Of a stretch of 8,015 nucleotides of DNA, positions 1 through 6,739 are shown piece by piece. The number at the start of each line of letters is the position of its first letter. Positions within the stretch are counted from its first letter, which is position 1. A model generated the notes under the pieces. The model ran no database searches, was not told the DNA's origin, and saw only the letters and a program-made list of their open reading frames with translations. Origin of the DNA: an uncultured Coriobacteriaceae bacterium (lineage in GTDB: Bacteria; Actinomycetota; Coriobacteriia; Coriobacteriales; QAMH01); assembly GCA_902783925.1 (NCBI GenBank), contig CACZSV010000214.1:1-8015 (forward strand), in the 5' to 3' direction. A program made the position numbers and the translations under genes.

Positions 1-987
1 AGCCTGGAGCGCTACTGGATCGGCTCGGACGCCCAGGTCGCGAAGAGCCGCCTCGTCGACCCGGGTGAGGGCTCTGGCTGGTGGGCTTATGCCACAGGCA
101 GCGGCGCCGTAGTACGCGGCAAGTACGACGACCTCGCGGGCCATGTCTATGTGGCTGACGACAAGGGCGAGCTCGCCTCCACTGCAAACGGAAAAACAGG
201 TTGGCTTATCACGAGCGCATATGACGGAGGCGGACAGCGTTATTACTACAACGCGAATCTCCATGCCATGATAAGCGGTTGGTTTGAGGTGGACGGCACC
301 CAGTACTTTGGCCTTGGCGAAAAGGGCTACGTTGCACGCAACACATACGTCAAACGCGATTCCAAATGGTTCTGGGCGAACAACGACGGCGTGCTCAGCG
401 CATCTTCCGGCCCAGCGAATAGATGGGAGGAGCTGCAAACGCAGTATCGTTATGACGATAGCTGCGATCGTCTGATTTTCGTCAGATACGCTGGCGGATC
501 GGATGCAACTCTTGAGATGCATACTAAGAACAGCGACGGCTGGTCAAAGATTCTCGAGACACCCGCTTACGTAGGGAGCAACGGTATCGACAAAGTCCGC
601 GAAGGAGACCGGAAGACACCTACGGGCACATTCGACATCACCGAGGGTTTTGGCATTCTTGACAATCCTGGCCTAGGTGGAATCGAATACACCAAGCTCA
701 ACGACTATCTCTGGTGGAGCGGTGCTCCCGACACATATAACACCATGGTCGATTCGCGTTATACCGATCCCGGCAATGGCGAGCACCTCATTGAAATCGA
801 CCCCGCCTACAATTACTCCCTCGTGATTGGCTACAATCTCGAGCGCGTATATGGCAAGGGCTCTGCGATTTTCCTGCATTGCTTCAGCGGCAGGACATCC
901 ACAGCTGGCTGCGTAGCCGTGTCGGAAGATTCTATGGTCACTATTATGCGCAATACCACCGCGCGCACAAAGATCTGCATCTATTAA
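1..987 (+). CDS. Wall-binding-repeat L,D-transpeptidase (YkuD type), 5' end missing
   Basis: The reading frame is open from base 1 to the TAA at 985-987, so 328 C-terminal residues are visible and the true start and signal peptide lie upstream; the GTG at 151 is only an internal codon. Residues about 5-135 are Gly/Trp/Tyr-rich repeats (GWW, GWL, YYY, GWF, WFW) resembling choline- or wall-binding repeats that hold surface proteins on the envelope. From about residue 140 to the end is a YkuD-like L,D-transpeptidase domain. It carries a KTPTG segment at about 205-209, a histidine at 293 (FLHC) and the nucleophile Cys304 in STAGCVAVSE, close to the TAGCVA signature of the COG3786-type branch. Such enzymes make 3-3 peptidoglycan cross-links or attach other groups to stem peptides, outside the membrane. 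It converges on the next gene. The family call is firm; the exact substrate is not visible. Confidence 0.9.
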   Translation, partial: SLERYWIGSDAQVAKSRLVDPGEGSGWWAYATGSGAVVRGKYDDLAGHVYVADDKGELASTANGKTGWLITSAYDGGGQRYYYNANLHAMISGWFEVDGTQYFGLGEKGYVARNTYVKRDSKWFWANNDGVLSASSGPANRWEELQTQYRYDDSCDRLIFVRYAGGSDATLEMHTKNSDGWSKILETPAYVGSNGIDKVREGDRKTPTGTFDITEGFGILDNPGLGGIEYTKLNDYLWWSGAPDTYNTMVDSRYTDPGNGEHLIEIDPAYNYSLVIGYNLERVYGKGSAIFLHCFSGRTSTAGCVAVSEDSMVTIMRNTTARTKICIY

Positions 988-1013
988 CGTTGAGCCGGAC
1001 TCTGTTCGTTCGG

Positions 1014-1060
1014 GGGCGGGCAGGTTCGGGCCGCCTAAAGACCGCCCCTACGGCCCGCCC
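1014..1060. repeat. GC-rich inverted repeat between convergent genes, possible terminator
   Basis: GGGCGGGC at 1014-1021 is perfectly complementary to GCCCGCCC at 1053-1060, around a 31-base loop that can form an alternative inner pairing (GGGCCG 1028-1033 with CGGCCC 1051-1056). It starts 26 bases after the transpeptidase stop and lies 73 bases beyond the stop of the convergent gene, so it could end transcription from either side. No run of T follows on either strand, so it is not a classical intrinsic terminator. The rest of the 146-base gap shows nothing else I can name. Confidence 0.35.
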
Positions 1061-1133
1061 ATACGGGAGCGCCATTTACAAGTTCCTATGGGAATCCTAT
1101 AACGACATTTCAGACCTTAAGTTACAGCACCTT

Positions 1134-2162
1134 CTAGCTTGCGTAGATTTGCTCGGCAATACGCTCATCAGCACCTGGATCGACCTGCCATGTGCCATTG
1201 ACCTTTGTGAGCGTGAAGATGACGGTCTTCGTGGCAATGGGCGTATCGCGCATGGACTCGGTCACAGCCTGCCCGATAACCGACAGGTATTCTTCTGTCG
1301 CATTCAGCTTGCTCACGTCGATTGCGTTGATCTTCTGCTCGAGCACCTTGGACATATCCATGATGCTATGCGCCTTGACGCTTGCCGTAACTGTTGCGGT
1401 TTCCTTTCCGTTTTCGGTTCTCAGCTGCGTGTCCGTGATGGAATAGCTTGTGCCTTCGAACAGCCAGTTCGAAAAATCGGCGCTGCTCACGCCTAGGTCG
1501 GTGAGCGAAATACCCGCGCCCGAAGCGAAAGCCGTATCGAGATTCGTGGCGATTTCCGCACGTTCTGCGTCGCTTGGATTGGTAATCTCGGCAAGTTTCT
1601 GGTTGGCCACCGCGTTCACGTTGGCAATCTCGCCACCAAATATGCCAACGCCCAGACCAAGAAGACCAATCGCGACCGCTGTCCCGATAAACACCAGGAC
1701 AGAGAATACGATGCCGACAATGCTGCAGATGCGCCCACCCTTTGCCTTGCCGTTATCCGGCATAGCCTTGAGCACCTCGTTGCTCTTCACGACGCCGATG
1801 ATGCCAAGAATCAGGCCAACCAAGCCGGCAAAGATAATTGAAAGAATGCCGAGCACGAGCGGCGCTGTGCCCGTTGGCTGGGGCATTTCGTCGAGGACGA
1901 GATCTGACGCCTGCCCATAGGGGCCTTGGTCAGACGGTTGAATATCGCTCTGGGTCTCCTGGGTCTCCTGGGTCTCCTGGGTCTCCTGGGCCTCCTGGGT
2001 CCCTTGGGTCCCTTGGATCTCCTGGGTCTCCTGAGCTGCCTGGGATTCCAGCGCTTCTGTTTTCACTGCATCCTGTTGAGCAGGCTCTATATTGCCTGCC
2101 TGTGCAGTATCTTCGCGTGCGTCTTCGACACTGTTCGTTTTCGTCTCTGTGTTGTCTGGCAT
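1134..2162 (-). CDS. DUF4190-like membrane protein with Q-rich repeat head and extracytoplasmic tail
   Basis: This is a 342-residue protein of unknown function. Residues 1-95 are acidic, Gln/Glu/Thr-rich and probably disordered. They include nine three-residue units of QET type at 44-70, encoded by a 9-bp tandem repeat. Residues about 98-125 and 145-175 are two hydrophobic segments separated by a short polar loop (KSNEVLKAMPDNGKAKGGR), the two-helix pattern of DUF4190-like proteins, which open with a GTAPLVLGILS-type segment. The remaining ~165 residues look like a soluble domain outside the membrane. Its end (FTLTKVNGTWQVD) recalls DUF4878- or DUF5105-type domains, but that is weak. The start is the ATG at 2160-2162, preceded at about 9 bases by AGAAAGG. 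A -10 box lies about 40 bases upstream, so it is probably transcribed on its own after metY. A role in envelope maintenance or stress is a guess. Confidence 0.85.
   Translation of the reverse strand: MPDNTETKTNSVEDAREDTAQAGNIEPAQQDAVKTEALESQAAQETQEIQGTQGTQEAQETQETQETQETQSDIQPSDQGPYGQASDLVLDEMPQPTGTAPLVLGILSIIFAGLVGLILGIIGVVKSNEVLKAMPDNGKAKGGRICSIVGIVFSVLVFIGTAVAIGLLGLGVGIFGGEIANVNAVANQKLAEITNPSDAERAEIATNLDTAFASGAGISLTDLGVSSADFSNWLFEGTSYSITDTQLRTENGKETATVTASVKAHSIMDMSKVLEQKINAIDVSKLNATEEYLSVIGQAVTESMRDTPIATKTVIFTLTKVNGTWQVDPGADERIAEQIYAS
1953..2033 (-). repeat. 9-bp tandem repeat, nine copies, in-frame (QET units)
   Basis: Nine consecutive 9-bp units, reading CTCCTGGGT on the plus strand, encode QET, QEI, QGT, QGT, QEA and four QET in the minus-strand gene. 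The four units nearest base 1953 encode identical QET triplets and are nearly identical at base level; those nearer 2033 have diverged. Because the unit is a multiple of three, slippage would lengthen or shorten the Q-rich head without breaking the frame. On the opposite strand the same tract reads as collagen-like Gly-Xaa-Yaa, which is an artefact. Confidence 0.9.
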
Positions 2163-2203
2163 TTCAAAATACCTTTCTTTTTTGCGGAGACTTACAAGGA
2201 GAA

Positions 2204-2209
2204 ATTATA
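2204..2209 (-). promoter_or_regulatory. Probable -10 box for the DUF4190-like gene
   Basis: The minus strand reads a perfect TATAAT here, 41 bases upstream of the start codon, which would give a leader of roughly 35 bases carrying an AGAAAGG ribosome-binding site. At 16-18 bases upstream there is no good match to TTGACA (the 17-base position reads AATGGC), and it is not an extended -10 (GTG instead of TGN). Either the promoter is weak or it needs an activator. Confidence 0.5.
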
Positions 2210-2219
2210 CACATATGTG
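2210..2219. other. 10-bp perfect palindrome abutting the -10 box, possible operator
   Basis: CACATATGTG is a perfect palindrome touching the upstream edge of TATAAT, inside the expected -10/-35 spacer. A regulator bound there would block RNA polymerase. A 10-bp palindrome can arise by chance, and no second copy was seen near the other genes. Confidence 0.25.
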
Positions 2220-2243
2220 GAAAAGCGCCATTTTTGCCCCAGT

Positions 2244-3524
2244 CTAGATTGCAGCCAACGCCTGCTCGACATCTTCGATGAGATCTTGCGTTGCCTCGAT
2301 GCCGCATGAAAGCCTCACGAGATCGCCAGAGATCCCCGCCGCCTCAAGCTCCGCATCGGTCATCTGCCTATGCGTCGAAGAGGCGGGATGCAAACAACAG
2401 GTGCGAGCATCGGCGACATGCGTCGCAATCTGTGCAAGCTTGAGATTGCCCATGAACTCCTCCGCCTTGGCACGTCCACCTGCAACCCCAAAACTCACCA
2501 CTCCGCAGGTGCCGTGCGGCATGTACTTTTGAGCAAGCACGTAGGATTCGTCACCCGGAAGGCCCGGATAGCGCACCCACGAAATCTTAGGATGTCCGTT
2601 AAGGTATTCGGCAAGCGCCTGACCGTTGTCGCAATGCTGACGCATGCGCACATGCAGGCTCTCGAGACCGAGGTTCAGATAGAACGCGTTTTGCGGAGAT
2701 TGGATTGCCCCAAAGTCGCGCATGAGCTGAGAGGTTGCCTTAGTGATAAACGCGCCTTCGAGCCCGAAGCGCTCTGTGTAGATCACGCCATGGTAGCTTT
2801 CGTCCGGCGTGGTAAGCCCGGGAAAGCTCTCTGCATGAGTTGTCCAATCGAAATGCCCGGAATCGACCACGGCGCCGCCCACACCGCAACCGTGGCCATC
2901 CATGTACTTGGTCGTCGAATGCGTGACAATGTCTGCGCCCCATTCGAAGGGCCTGCAATTTATAGGCGTCGGGAAGGTATTATCGACGATGAGCGGCACG
3001 CCATGCGCATGTGCCGCTTGCGCGAATCGCTCGATGTCGAATACCGCGAGCGCAGGGTTCGCGATCGTCTCGCCAAAAACGCACTTGGTATTGGGTTTGA
3101 ACGCGGCTTCGAGCTCCGCATCGTTGCAGCGCGGAGAAACGAAGGTCGTCTCGATGCCCATACGGGCCATGGTCACCGCAAGCAAGTTGAAGGTTCCACC
3201 GTAGATTGCGGACGAGGCAACCACGTGATCCCCGCAGCCGGCGATGTTGAATACCGCAAAGAAATTAGCCGCTTGGCCTGATGAGGTGAGCATCGCCGCC
3301 GTTCCGCCTTCGAGCTCAGCGATCTTTGCCGCCACGTGGTCATTAGTGGGATTCTGCAAGCGCGTGTAGAAATACCCCTCGGCTTCCAGATCGAACAGCT
3401 TGCCCATCTCGGATGAACTGTCGTACTTGAAGGTGGTGGACTGGACAATGGGAATCTGGCGCGGTTCTCCGTTGCCGGGCCTATAGCCACCTTGCACGCA
3501 GCGTGTTTCGATACTCGTGTTCAT
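2244..3524 (-). CDS. metY: O-acetylhomoserine aminocarboxypropyltransferase (sulfhydrylase)
   Basis: This cytoplasmic PLP enzyme of the Cys/Met-metabolism family makes homocysteine from O-acetylhomoserine and sulfide, which allows direct sulfhydrylation in methionine synthesis. At 426 residues it has the usual length. Visible landmarks are FYTRLQNPT at 52-60 (Tyr53 and Arg55 contact PLP phosphate of the neighbouring subunit in this family), SSGQAA at 81-86, Tyr108, Asp181 in VDNTF (ring nitrogen contact), and the PLP lysine Lys206 in HSTTKYMDGHG. The C-terminal substrate-binding part contains HPASSTHRQM. The length and the EGYFYTR/KYMDGHG style favour MetY over MetB or MetC. The start is the ATG at 3522-3524, with AAAGG about 9 bases upstream. 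No clear promoter was seen in the 125 bases before it, so it may be read through from hisI or use a promoter I cannot recognise. No SAM riboswitch or T-box was recognised. Confidence 0.95.
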   Translation of the reverse strand: MNTSIETRCVQGGYRPGNGEPRQIPIVQSTTFKYDSSSEMGKLFDLEAEGYFYTRLQNPTNDHVAAKIAELEGGTAAMLTSSGQAANFFAVFNIAGCGDHVVASSAIYGGTFNLLAVTMARMGIETTFVSPRCNDAELEAAFKPNTKCVFGETIANPALAVFDIERFAQAAHAHGVPLIVDNTFPTPINCRPFEWGADIVTHSTTKYMDGHGCGVGGAVVDSGHFDWTTHAESFPGLTTPDESYHGVIYTERFGLEGAFITKATSQLMRDFGAIQSPQNAFYLNLGLESLHVRMRQHCDNGQALAEYLNGHPKISWVRYPGLPGDESYVLAQKYMPHGTCGVVSFGVAGGRAKAEEFMGNLKLAQIATHVADARTCCLHPASSTHRQMTDAELEAAGISGDLVRLSCGIEATQDLIEDVEQALAAI

Positions 3525-3621
3525 TCTCTTCGCCTTTCAGGTTCCATTGCACGGACACGCCGGGCTCTTCTTCGAGGTATTCGCGCAGATACGGAATGGC
3601 AAAATCGACCGTCCTGCCAAC
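3484..3621 (-). other. Coding-like stretch without start codon (possible gene remnant)
   Basis: Between hisI and metY one minus-strand frame, open from an in-frame TGA (3622-3624) to a TAG at 3481-3483, reads like real protein: TVDFAIPYLREYLEEEPG, then VSVQWNLKGEENEHE. Its third positions are mostly G or C, like those of its neighbours. It has no ATG, GTG or TTG at its head and overlaps the first 41 bases of metY in another frame. An ATG at 3627-3629 with a downstream frame change would join it into about 50 residues. It could be the tail of a decayed gene or chance. I recognise no family. Confidence 0.25.
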
Positions 3622-3649
3622 TCAGCCATCAGACGCCCCGGCAGCTCTC

Positions 3650-3967
3650 TCAATCTATCGTGCGGAAAAAGCAAGTGGGGTTACCCGTGTGGCACGCAGG
3701 GCCTTCTGCGTCCACTTTTACAAGCAACGTATCGCCATCGCAATCGTAGAGCAGCTCTTTAACGTGTTGCACGTTGCCGCTCGTTGCCCCCTTGTTCCAC
3801 AGCTCCTGACGCGAACGCGACCAAAACCAGGTGAGTCTCGTCGTGCGCGTAAGCTCGAGGCTCTCTTTGTTCATCCACGCGACCATGAGCACATCGCCGG
3901 TGTCGTATTGCTGCACGACTGCCGGAATAAGCCCGCGTTCGTCAAACTTCAGCTCTGGATAATCCAT
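3650..3967 (-). CDS. hisI: Phosphoribosyl-AMP cyclohydrolase
   Basis: This is the third-step enzyme of histidine synthesis; it opens the adenine ring of phosphoribosyl-AMP to give ProFAR. It has 105 residues, so it is the stand-alone cyclohydrolase and not a HisI-HisE fusion. The family signature is complete: FWSRSRQELWNKGATSGN at 48-65, then DCDGD at 75-79 (Mg-binding aspartates 75, 77 and 79, with Cys76), and ACHTGNPTC at 91-99, giving zinc ligands Cys92 and Cys99. The start is taken as the ATG at 3965-3967, with AGAAG 7 bases upstream; the GTG immediately before it (3968-3970) is a possible alternative that adds one residue. It begins 12 bases after the rfbB stop, so it is probably in the same transcript and may be translationally coupled. 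No other his gene is in the window. Confidence 0.95.
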   Translation of the reverse strand: MDYPELKFDERGLIPAVVQQYDTGDVLMVAWMNKESLELTRTTRLTWFWSRSRQELWNKGATSGNVQHVKELLYDCDGDTLLVKVDAEGPACHTGNPTCFFRTID

Positions 3968-3979
3968 CACAGCACTTCT

Positions 3980-4999
3980 CTATTGTCCCTGAGCGGCGTA
4001 CTTTGCCTCAGTCTGCTGCTTGACACTCTCCCACCAGGCGCGGTTCTCCTCGTACCATTTGATGGTCGCAGCGAGACCCTTCGCAAAATCCGTGTGCTTG
4101 GGCTGCCAGCCAAGCTCGGTGCGCAATTTGGTGGAATCGATGGCATAACGGCGGTCGTGTCCGGGGCGATCGCGCACCCAGTCAAAATCGTCTTCGGCCT
4201 TGCCCATCTCTGCCAGAATCGCACGGAGCACGTTGATGTTGTTACGCTCGCCATCGGCGCCGATGAGATAGGTCTCGCCGATGCGCCCCCGCGTAAGGAT
4301 TTCCCACACAGCACTGGAGTGGTCTTCGGTATGGATCCAATCACGCACGTTCTTACCGTCGCCATAGAGCTTAGGGCGAATGCCCGAAAGGATATTCGTA
4401 ATCTGACGGGGAATAAACTTCTCGATATGCTGACGCGGACCGTAGTTATTCGAGCAATTCGAGATCGTCGCCTGCACGCCATAGGTGCGCACCCATGCGC
4501 GTACGAGCATATCGCTCGAGGCCTTCGTCGAGGAATACGGACTGCTGGGATGATACGGCGTCTCTTCCGTAAAACGCGCGGGGTCGTCAAGCGCGAGGTC
4601 GCCATATACTTCGTCGGTCGAGATGTGATGAAAACGCACGTCGTGCTTGCGCGCGGCCTGCAACAACGTGAAGGTGCCCTCGACGTTAGTCTTCAAAAAA
4701 GGGGTGGGGTCGGCAATGGAGTTGTCGTTATGGCTCTCTGCAGCAAAGTGCACGACGGCATCCGTTTTGGCAAAAAGCTCGTCTACGAGCTCGGCGTCGC
4801 AGATGTTGCCATGAAGAAAGCTCATGCGGTCTTCGGGGATACCCGCGAGGTTTTCCAAATTGCCCGCATAGGTCAGGGCGTCGAGCACGGTCACGTGCAC
4901 ATCCGGTTGATTATCGACAACCCAGTGGACAAAGTTTGAGCCAATAAAGCCCGCTCCGCCGGTGACGATGATTGCCTTAGGTGATAGCGCTTCTGTCAT
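3980..4999 (-). CDS. rfbB: dTDP-glucose 4,6-dehydratase
   Basis: This NAD-dependent short-chain dehydratase converts dTDP-glucose to dTDP-4-keto-6-deoxyglucose, the second step of dTDP-L-rhamnose synthesis for cell-wall glycans (also called RmlB). It has 339 residues, the normal length. The Rossmann motif GGAGFIG is at 14-20, the NAD contact region HFAAESHNDNS at 84-94, and the active-site triad Thr128-Asp129-Glu130 lies in STDEVYGD. The catalytic YxxxK is Tyr155/Lys159 in PYSSTK. NNYGPRQHIEKFIPRQ and the late GHDRRYAIDSTKL contact the nucleotide sugar in the family. The HNDNS form, in place of the enterobacterial HVDRS, matches the streptococcal type. The ATG at 4997-4999 is chosen because AAAGGAG lies 9 bases upstream; a TTG at 5024-5026 would precede that site. 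The rest of the rhamnose pathway is absent here. Confidence 0.96.
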   Translation of the reverse strand: MTEALSPKAIIVTGGAGFIGSNFVHWVVDNQPDVHVTVLDALTYAGNLENLAGIPEDRMSFLHGNICDAELVDELFAKTDAVVHFAAESHNDNSIADPTPFLKTNVEGTFTLLQAARKHDVRFHHISTDEVYGDLALDDPARFTEETPYHPSSPYSSTKASSDMLVRAWVRTYGVQATISNCSNNYGPRQHIEKFIPRQITNILSGIRPKLYGDGKNVRDWIHTEDHSSAVWEILTRGRIGETYLIGADGERNNINVLRAILAEMGKAEDDFDWVRDRPGHDRRYAIDSTKLRTELGWQPKHTDFAKGLAATIKWYEENRAWWESVKQQTEAKYAAQGQ

Positions 5000-5008
5000 G
5001 CTCGAAAA

Positions 5009-5015
5009 CTCCTTT
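5009..5015 (-). promoter_or_regulatory. Ribosome-binding site deciding the rfbB start
   Basis: The minus strand reads AAAGGAG, nearly ideal, and it ends 9 bases before the ATG at 4997-4999. It selects that ATG over the in-frame TTG further upstream. Confidence 0.8.
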
Positions 5016-5038
5016 ATTTTACGCAAACAATTGTGGGT

Positions 5039-5044
5039 ATTGTA
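5039..5044 (-). promoter_or_regulatory. Candidate -10 box for rfbB-hisI
   Basis: TACAAT on the minus strand lies 39 bases upstream of the rfbB ATG, in the 96-base gap after the oxidoreductase gene. No clear -35 hexamer sits 16-18 bases further up. A TTGACG lies nearby but only one base upstream, so it cannot pair with this box. Weak evidence; read-through from the redox genes is the alternative. Confidence 0.25.
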
Positions 5045-5095
5045 CCGTCAACGCTCATCAGAATCGAGCAGCATATTTACAAGCCATAGAGCACT

Positions 5096-6739
5096 TCACA
5101 GCACGTCTTTCGTGGCGATGACATCGACCCCGGTGCCGCAAACATCGGAACAAACGACCTCGCCTGTCCTGACCGCGCCATCGATCGTGATGCCGCGCAG
5201 CTCCTCGAGCGCCTGTGGAATCAGGCCCTTGGGAATCGAGCCGTCGGTGCGAACACTCAAGGGCAACTCGCGTGCAGCGACATCGACAAGCGAGGTCAAC
5301 ACGCGTTCGGGCGCCTCGATTTCCGCTTTGGCATAGGTTTTGCCACGCGGGCATGTCGCCCCCTCGACATCTACGACCTTTCCTTCCCCATCGAGCGTTA
5401 CCTTAAGCGCGCATCCCATGGGGCACTGTATGCAGGTAAGCTCATCATCACCTGTCTGCTGAGTTGCCCCCACCTCTTCTGCGCTAAGCGAAATCTCGAG
5501 CGTTTTCGCACGGGCAAAGAGGCCCGCATCCACCTTAACAGTCTCCATCTCAGCTGGCAGGATGATGCGGCGCTTGATCGTCTTTATCTCCTCGCCATCG
5601 GCGAAAAAGCGAATCTGTGCACTGCGATAGATATCACGACCCCTAAATCGGAAGGTCACCAAGCCATCTGCATCCGCATGCACGCGCTGTGGCACGACAT
5701 ATGACACTCCCTGACCAGGCTGCACGGAAACATAAGAATCCGTATGTGACTTCTCACCCGCCAGATACGCGGCGGCTGCCTTACCAGCTCGCTCACCTTC
5801 TTCGCTTACAAAATCCACGAGATCATGAATATGCAACACATTGCCTGCACTGAATACACCGGGCATCTCCGTCTCGAGCGTCTCATCGACAGATGCGCCG
5901 TTGCTCTTGGCATCGATGCGAATACCTGCTTCGCGCGTGAGCTCGTTTTCCGGAATGAGACCGACAGAAAGCAGTAGCGTGTCGCAGCTCACGAGTTCCT
6001 CAGTTCCGGCAATAGGTTGCTTAGTCTTGGGATCGACTTCGGAAACCTCGACTCCCGTCACGCGCTCACGTCCGTGAACAGCCGTGATGGTGTGGGACAA
6101 GCGCAGCGGAATACCATAGTCATCAAGGCACTGCACGATATTGCGCTTGAGCCCGCCAGAGAAATGCGAACGGTTGAGCACCATCTTAATATGCGAGCCT
6201 TCGTAGGCGAGGCGTCGCGCGACGATGAGCCCGATATCCCCACTACCGAGCATGACAATTTCCTTGCCAGGCACGATTCCGTGCAGGTTGATGAGGTTTT
6301 GCGCTGCGCCCGCCGTGTAGATGCCCGCTGGTCGTGTACCCGCAATGCCGAGCATGCCGCGCGTGCGCTCGCGCGATCCCATGGCAAGTATTACGGCGCC
6401 AGCCGCAATCGATACGACACCGCGCTCTGGACTCACCGTGACGACGACGCGATCGGCGGTAAGGTCGATTACCGTTGTATCGAAAAACACGGGGATATCT
6501 CGTTGCGCAACAGCCTGCATTTCTCGTAGAGCGTATTCAGGGCCCGTTAGTTCCTCACGGTACCGATGCAGGCCAAAACCATTATGGATGCATTGCTTGA
6601 GAATACCTCCTGCTCCGCTTTCGCGCTCGAGCACGACGATATCGCGCACGCCCGCGTCGTATGCGCCAGCAGCTGCAGCTAAACCGGCCGCTCCTGCGCC
6701 AATAATTACCAAATCATGGGATTCAGTGACGCTACTCAT
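5096..6739 (-). CDS. FAD/NAD(P) oxidoreductase fused to a C-terminal DUF1667 domain
   Basis: This is a 547-residue cytoplasmic flavoprotein. Residues 1-330 form a two-dinucleotide-fold oxidoreductase: GAGAAG at 14-19 for FAD with Glu38 ending the second strand, GGILKQCIHNGFG at 44-56 (typical of the branch found beside GlpA-like proteins), GSGDIG at 165-170 for NAD(P), and FSAGNVLH at 296-303 for the FAD end motif. Residues about 340-420 form a linker-like region. Residues 433-547 match DUF1667, with CIQCPMGC (Cys436, 439, 443), Cys463 in ATCPRGKTYA, and GTGVDVIAT near the end; the cysteines suggest a metal or Fe-S site. DUF1667 is usually a separate small protein, so this is a fusion. Probable role: passing electrons between the GlpA-like partner and NAD(P) or another carrier. 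The start ATG (6737-6739) overlaps the stop of the upstream gene by 8 bases and follows AAGGGAGGT, which indicates coupled translation. In-frame codons further up are not used. Confidence 0.9.
   Translation of the reverse strand: MSSVTESHDLVIIGAGAAGLAAAAGAYDAGVRDIVVLERESGAGGILKQCIHNGFGLHRYREELTGPEYALREMQAVAQRDIPVFFDTTVIDLTADRVVVTVSPERGVVSIAAGAVILAMGSRERTRGMLGIAGTRPAGIYTAGAAQNLINLHGIVPGKEIVMLGSGDIGLIVARRLAYEGSHIKMVLNRSHFSGGLKRNIVQCLDDYGIPLRLSHTITAVHGRERVTGVEVSEVDPKTKQPIAGTEELVSCDTLLLSVGLIPENELTREAGIRIDAKSNGASVDETLETEMPGVFSAGNVLHIHDLVDFVSEEGERAGKAAAAYLAGEKSHTDSYVSVQPGQGVSYVVPQRVHADADGLVTFRFRGRDIYRSAQIRFFADGEEIKTIKRRIILPAEMETVKVDAGLFARAKTLEISLSAEEVGATQQTGDDELTCIQCPMGCALKVTLDGEGKVVDVEGATCPRGKTYAKAEIEAPERVLTSLVDVAARELPLSVRTDGSIPKGLIPQALEELRGITIDGAVRTGEVVCSDVCGTGVDVIATKDVL

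Noticed and set aside
1953..2033. Tandem repeat as a CRISPR array
   Set aside because: The units are 9 bp with no spacers and are in frame in a protein gene.
2163..2243. Intrinsic terminator after metY
   Set aside because: Short A and T runs are present near the stop, but no convincing stem forms.
1838..2281. Collagen-like Gly-Ser-Pro and Leu-Gly-Leu repeats on the plus strand
   Set aside because: They are the reverse-strand readings of the 9-bp tract that encodes QET units in the minus-strand membrane protein, which has a ribosome-binding site, promoter and membrane segments.
3525..3649. SAM riboswitch or T-box leader for metY
   Set aside because: No conserved riboswitch core or T-box sequence could be seen, and the gap is short and mostly coding-like in one frame.
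3503..4939. Long plus-strand open frame (478 codons) opposite rfbB, hisI and part of the gap
   Set aside because: It lies antisense to two genes with full catalytic motifs. Its translation is Arg/His-rich with no recognisable domain, which is what high-GC codon use produces on the opposite strand.
5000..5095. Intrinsic terminator after the FAD-DUF1667 gene
   Set aside because: No stable stem followed by a T-run is visible in this gap on the minus strand.
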